A stretch of DNA of 8,874 bases from an uncultured Eubacterium sp. (GTDB lineage Bacteria > Bacillota > Clostridia > Eubacteriales > Eubacteriaceae): contig CACZTE010000097.1 of NCBI GenBank assembly GCA_902784045.1, positions 1-8,874 of the forward strand. The letters run 5' to 3'. The notes beneath the pieces were generated by a model that saw only the letters and a list, made by a program, of their open reading frames with translations, was not told the origin of the DNA and did not search any database. A program made the position numbers and the translations under genes. Positions within the stretch are counted from its first letter, which is position 1. The number at the start of each line of letters is the position of its first letter. This document shows positions 5,519 to 8,874 of the stretch, in pieces.

Positions 5519-6871
5519 ATGAGCGTAAAAATTTTAGAAACAGAGAATAATACAGTTACTTTAGAATTTAATATTCCCAAAGATATTTTTCAAGCGGCCA
5601 TCGAACGGGCTTATCAGAAGAATAAAAAACACTTTACCATCCAGGGATTTCGCAAGGGTAAAGCGCCTCGTCGAATCATCGAAGCGCATTACGGAAAAGG
5701 AATCTTTTTAGAAGATGCCATCGATTTTGCTTTCCCGGATGCTTTCCGAGCAGCTATTGAGGAAGCGGCATTGGATATCATCACTCAGCCGACACTCAAG
5801 AAAATTGACGAACTGAGTCATGATGGTGCCACCCTTGTCGTGGAAGTCGGCGTTCGTCCTGAAGTCACTTTGGGCGAATACAAAGGCATTGAGATTAAAC
5901 CTCCCAAAGAAGACGTGACTGAAGATATGATCGCTGCCCGTCTTAAAGCCATGCAAAATCAAAACGCCCGTCAGGTTACGGTCGATGACGAAGCTAAAGA
6001 AGGCGATACGGTTGTCATCGATTATGAAGGTTTCGTGAATGACGAACCTTTTGAAGGCGGCAAAGACACAGACTACAGCTTAGAACTGGGCAGTCATACT
6101 TTCATTCCCGGATTTGAAGAAGGACTCATTGGAGCGAAGGCCGATAGCGATGTAGATGTCAAACTCACATTCCCCGAAGAATATCATGCTGACAATCTGG
6201 CCGGTCAGGATGCTGTCTTTAAAGTCCATGTTCATGAAGTACAGCGCAAAGAACTGCCCGAGCTTGATGATGAATTCGCTAAAGATGTCAGCGAATTCGA
6301 CACGCTTCAGGAATTGACACAAGATGTGGCCGACAAGCTTCAAAAAGAACAGGATCAGCAACGCCGCATCGATGCTGAAAACACCGTAATCGAAGCCGCG
6401 GTCAATAATGCCGAAGTGGTCATTCCGGAAGCCCTTATTGAGCAAGAAGCCCATCGCAGCATGCAGCAAATGGAACAGCAAATTGCCGGACAGGGTATGA
6501 ATTTTGACGATTTCCTCAAATATACCGGTTCATCCCGCGAACAATATGTTGAAAACTTAAAACCCGACGCTGAAAAGAATATCAAGGCCGACTTTGTATT
6601 AAATGCCATTGCCGAAGCCGAAGATATTAAACCGACTGAAGAAGAACTGGATAAAGAAATCAAAGAATACGCAGATGCCTTTAATCATGATTTTGAATCT
6701 TATAAAGCATCGTTGGATGAAAACACCAAGGCGTATATCGAAGCCTCTATCATTCGTAGAAAAACGGTGGATTTTCTGGTGGACAATGCGGTGGAAACCA
6801 AACAGGAAACAGAAAGCCAACCGGCAGCGGAAACCGACGACGCTCAAAAAGCGGATTCTGAAGCTGAATGA
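5519..6871 (+). CDS. tig: Trigger factor (ribosome-associated chaperone and peptidyl-prolyl isomerase)
   Basis: Trigger factor binds the ribosome at the exit tunnel and shields nascent chains. The 450-residue product has the three usual parts. The N-terminal ribosome-binding domain carries the signature GFRKGKAP at 43-50, where F44-R45-K46 sit exactly as in E. coli. An FKBP-type isomerase domain spans about 160-245 (EGDTVVIDYEG, then the region around IPGFEEGLIGA). A helical C-terminal chaperone domain follows. About the last 20 residues are an acidic, Gln-rich tail. ATG 5519 was chosen because GGAGG (5509-5513) lies five bases upstream; the frame is open to a TTG at 5507 that overlaps this site. 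clpP follows after 33 bases, so trigger factor is co-transcribed with the protease, a common order in Bacillota. Confidence 0.98.
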   Translation: MSVKILETENNTVTLEFNIPKDIFQAAIERAYQKNKKHFTIQGFRKGKAPRRIIEAHYGKGIFLEDAIDFAFPDAFRAAIEEAALDIITQPTLKKIDELSHDGATLVVEVGVRPEVTLGEYKGIEIKPPKEDVTEDMIAARLKAMQNQNARQVTVDDEAKEGDTVVIDYEGFVNDEPFEGGKDTDYSLELGSHTFIPGFEEGLIGAKADSDVDVKLTFPEEYHADNLAGQDAVFKVHVHEVQRKELPELDDEFAKDVSEFDTLQELTQDVADKLQKEQDQQRRIDAENTVIEAAVNNAEVVIPEALIEQEAHRSMQQMEQQIAGQGMNFDDFLKYTGSSREQYVENLKPDAEKNIKADFVLNAIAEAEDIKPTEEELDKEIKEYADAFNHDFESYKASLDENTKAYIEASIIRRKTVDFLVDNAVETKQETESQPAAETDDAQKADSEAE

Positions 6872-6904
6872 TTCGATTTATCAAAGAAAAAGAGGTGAGA
6901 TAGC

Positions 6905-7489
6905 ATGAGTTTAATACCGATGGTCATCGAGCAAACGGGAAAAGGCGAACGTTCCTTTGACATTTATTCCCGCCTGCTTAAAGAACGCATTGTTTTTTTA
7001 GACGGAGAAGTCACCTCGGAAACCGCGGGACTTCTTGTCGCGGAATTGATTTATTTGGAAGGGGAAAACCCCAATCAGGATATCTATCTTTATATCAATA
7101 GTCCCGGGGGGTCCGTTTCTGCGGGTTTCGCCATTATGGATACAATGAATTTTATCAAATGCGATGTGTCCACCCTTTGCGTCGGGATGGCGGCTTCAAT
7201 GGGCGCTTTTCTGCTGGCGGCAGGGGCTCCGGGGAAACGTTTCGCTCTTCCGAACAGTGAAATCATGATTCATCAGCCTTTGGGAGGCGCCAGCGGTCAA
7301 AGCACCGATGTGGCCATTCACGCCAGACACCTTTTGGATATTAAAGAGCGCATTAACCGTATTCTTTCTGACAATACCGGAAATCCTTTAGATGTGATTG
7401 CGGCGGACACGGAACGTGACAATTTCATGACCGCGGAAGAAGCAAAAGCATATGGGATTATCGACGATGTCATCGCGCACAGATCATAA
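6905..7489 (+). CDS. clpP: ATP-dependent Clp protease proteolytic subunit
   Basis: ClpP is a serine peptidase of family S14 that forms a barrel of two seven-membered rings and degrades proteins fed by a Clp ATPase. The 194-residue product has the full catalytic triad: S98 in GMAASMGA, H123 in MIHQPLGG and D172 in ERDNFM. The oxyanion-side motif NSPGGSVSAG lies at about 65-74. The length is typical. A short N-terminal stretch (MSLIPMVIEQ) corresponds to the axial loop plus a brief propeptide. AGAGGTGA (6891-6898) precedes ATG 6905 by six bases. The gene lies 33 bases after tig and 38 bases before clpX with no terminator or promoter seen between them, which supports one operon. Confidence 0.98.
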   Translation: MSLIPMVIEQTGKGERSFDIYSRLLKERIVFLDGEVTSETAGLLVAELIYLEGENPNQDIYLYINSPGGSVSAGFAIMDTMNFIKCDVSTLCVGMAASMGAFLLAAGAPGKRFALPNSEIMIHQPLGGASGQSTDVAIHARHLLDIKERINRILSDNTGNPLDVIAADTERDNFMTAEEAKAYGIIDDVIAHRS

Positions 7490-7527
7490 TCAATTGTTTT
7501 CAACCATAGATCATATGAGGAGGCAAA

Positions 7528-8796
7528 ATGCCAGAATATAAAGATAACAGCCGGCAAGCGCATTGTTCGTTTTGCGGGAAAACGCAATCACAGGTCAAGC
7601 GTATGGTCGCGGGGCCCGGCGTTTATATCTGCGATGAATGCATCAGCCTTTGCCAGGAAATCATCGACAGCGAAAAAGACGTTGCGCCGATGGTGCTGGA
7701 TGATATTCCGGTGCCCAGAGAGATTAAAGCGCGTTTGGATGAATTTGTCATTGCTCAGGATGAAGCCAAAAAATCGTTGGCTGTCGCTGTGTACAACCAC
7801 TATAAACGCATAAACGCCAAAGTGAGTGATGATGACGACGTAGAAATTCAAAAGAGCAATATCCTGTTGCTGGGACCAACCGGTTCCGGTAAGACTTTGC
7901 TTGCGCAAACGCTGGCGCGGGTTTTGGACGTTCCTTTTGCCATTGCCGATGCCACATCTCTCACGGAAGCCGGCTATGTCGGCGAGGATGTCGAAAATAT
8001 TTTAGTCAAATTGCTTCAAGCGGCGGATATGGATATCGAAAAAGCCCAAAAGGGCATTATCTATATCGATGAAATTGACAAAATTTCCCGCAAAAGCGAT
8101 AACCCGTCCATCACTCGGGATGTCAGCGGCGAGGGTGTACAGCAGGCTCTTCTCAAAATTTTGGAAGGTACGGTAGCCAATGTTCCGCCAAGCGGCGGGC
8201 GCAAACACCCCCATCAGGAATTTATCCAAATCGATACACAAAACATTCTCTTTATTTGCGGCGGCGCCTTTGACGGCATTGAAGATGTCATTGAAAAACG
8301 ATTGGAAAAAGGATCAATGGGTTTCGGTGCCGTCATTAAAACCGATGACGAACGTGATAAAGATGAAATTTTAAAACACATCGAACCTCATGATTTGCTT
8401 AAATACGGTTTGATTCCCGAATTTATCGGCCGTATTCCCGTTATCGCGACGTTAAATCATTTGGATGAAGACGCGTTAATCAACATCCTGACTGAACCGA
8501 AAAATGCCCTGATCAAACAATACAAAAAGCTTTTCGAAATTGAAAATGTCACGCTGGAATTTGAACCCGAAGCCATACGGGCCATTGCCCAAAAAGCGAT
8601 GTCGGATGAAACAGGCGCCAGAGGTCTTCGCGGGATTATCGAAACAATGATGACGGATATCATGTTTGATGTTCCTTCGGAAAGCGATGTGGAAAAAGTC
8701 ATTGTGACCAAAGAAGTGGTCACCGACAACCAAAAGCCCGTCGTCGAAAGAAAAACCGCTGTGAAAAAAGCGGAAAAGAAATCCGGCGAAGGATAA
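7528..8796 (+). CDS. clpX: ClpX, AAA+ unfoldase of the ClpXP protease
   Basis: ClpX recognises, unfolds and translocates substrates into ClpP using ATP. The 422-residue product begins with a four-cysteine zinc finger (C13, C16, C35, C38). It then shows Walker A G116-PTGSGKT, the GYVGED pore loop (149-154), Walker B with D181-E182, an RKH loop at 225-227, the arginine finger R302 in EFIGRIP, and sensor 2 GARGLR with R368. The ClpP-docking loop reads M264-G-F, the form needed to grip ClpP, so this chaperone should pair with the upstream ClpP. The final residues are Lys-rich. AGGAGG (7518-7523) lies four bases before ATG 7528. The gene ends the operon, with a terminator 20 bases beyond the stop. 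Confidence 0.98.
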   Translation: MPEYKDNSRQAHCSFCGKTQSQVKRMVAGPGVYICDECISLCQEIIDSEKDVAPMVLDDIPVPREIKARLDEFVIAQDEAKKSLAVAVYNHYKRINAKVSDDDDVEIQKSNILLLGPTGSGKTLLAQTLARVLDVPFAIADATSLTEAGYVGEDVENILVKLLQAADMDIEKAQKGIIYIDEIDKISRKSDNPSITRDVSGEGVQQALLKILEGTVANVPPSGGRKHPHQEFIQIDTQNILFICGGAFDGIEDVIEKRLEKGSMGFGAVIKTDDERDKDEILKHIEPHDLLKYGLIPEFIGRIPVIATLNHLDEDALINILTEPKNALIKQYKKLFEIENVTLEFEPEAIRAIAQKAMSDETGARGLRGIIETMMTDIMFDVPSESDVEKVIVTKEVVTDNQKPVVERKTAVKKAEKKSGEG

Positions 8797-8816
8797 AGAC
8801 AACGCAAAAGATTTAG

Positions 8817-8844
8817 CAGGCAATCCCACCGGATTGCCTGTTTT
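8817..8844 (+). terminator. Rho-independent terminator of the tig-clpP-clpX operon
   Basis: CAGGCAATCC (8817-8826) pairs perfectly with GGATTGCCTG (8831-8840) around a four-base loop and is followed by TTTT. The T tract is short, but the stem is stable and correctly placed. Confidence 0.8.
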
Positions 8845-8874
8845 ACATCAACGGTAAGTCTTTTGTTAGACCCG

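Overview
The window looks like ordinary chromosome of a Clostridia-type Bacillota. The evidence is the compact tig-clpP-clpX operon, strong GGAGG-type ribosome binding sites, sigma-A-like promoters (TTGAAT-17-TACAAT), U-tailed hairpin terminators, and a class A penicillin-binding protein with a long charged cytoplasmic tail. All supported genes are on the + strand. TGA is used as a stop (the rluA-like gene and tig), so the genetic code looks standard. The lineage is inferred from gene order and protein style; no 16S or marker search was possible.

Layout. Bases 1-235 hold no recognisable gene but can fold into several GC-rich helices. They end where a RadC-like reading frame abruptly begins. 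Bases 248-586 encode only the JAB/MPN metalloprotease-like half of RadC, with a plausible terminator after it. Bases 587-885 form an AT-rich and then mixed leader with two promoter candidates and a dubious small ORF. Next come an RluA-family pseudouridine synthase (to 1812) and a class A PBP (1809-4388), which overlap by ATGA and are probably co-transcribed and translationally coupled. A strong terminator at 4464-4498 separates them from nth (endonuclease III, 4550-5242), which has a GC-rich inverted repeat in its leader. A 276-base gap without a convincing gene leads to a well-formed promoter and the tig-clpP-clpX operon (5519-8796), closed by a terminator at 8817-8844.

How the genes work together. 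Trigger factor meets nascent chains at the ribosome exit. ClpX unfolds condemned proteins and feeds them to the ClpP chamber, so the last three genes form one protein-quality unit. The PBP builds peptidoglycan outside the membrane, the pseudouridine synthase modifies RNA, and Nth starts repair of oxidised pyrimidines. No CRISPR array, toxin-antitoxin pair, transposase gene, tRNA or rRNA was recognised.

The least explained parts are the structured left edge that truncates radC, the missing conventional start codon of the rluA-like gene, and the leader elements around nth. I did not find a convincing new multi-gene system.
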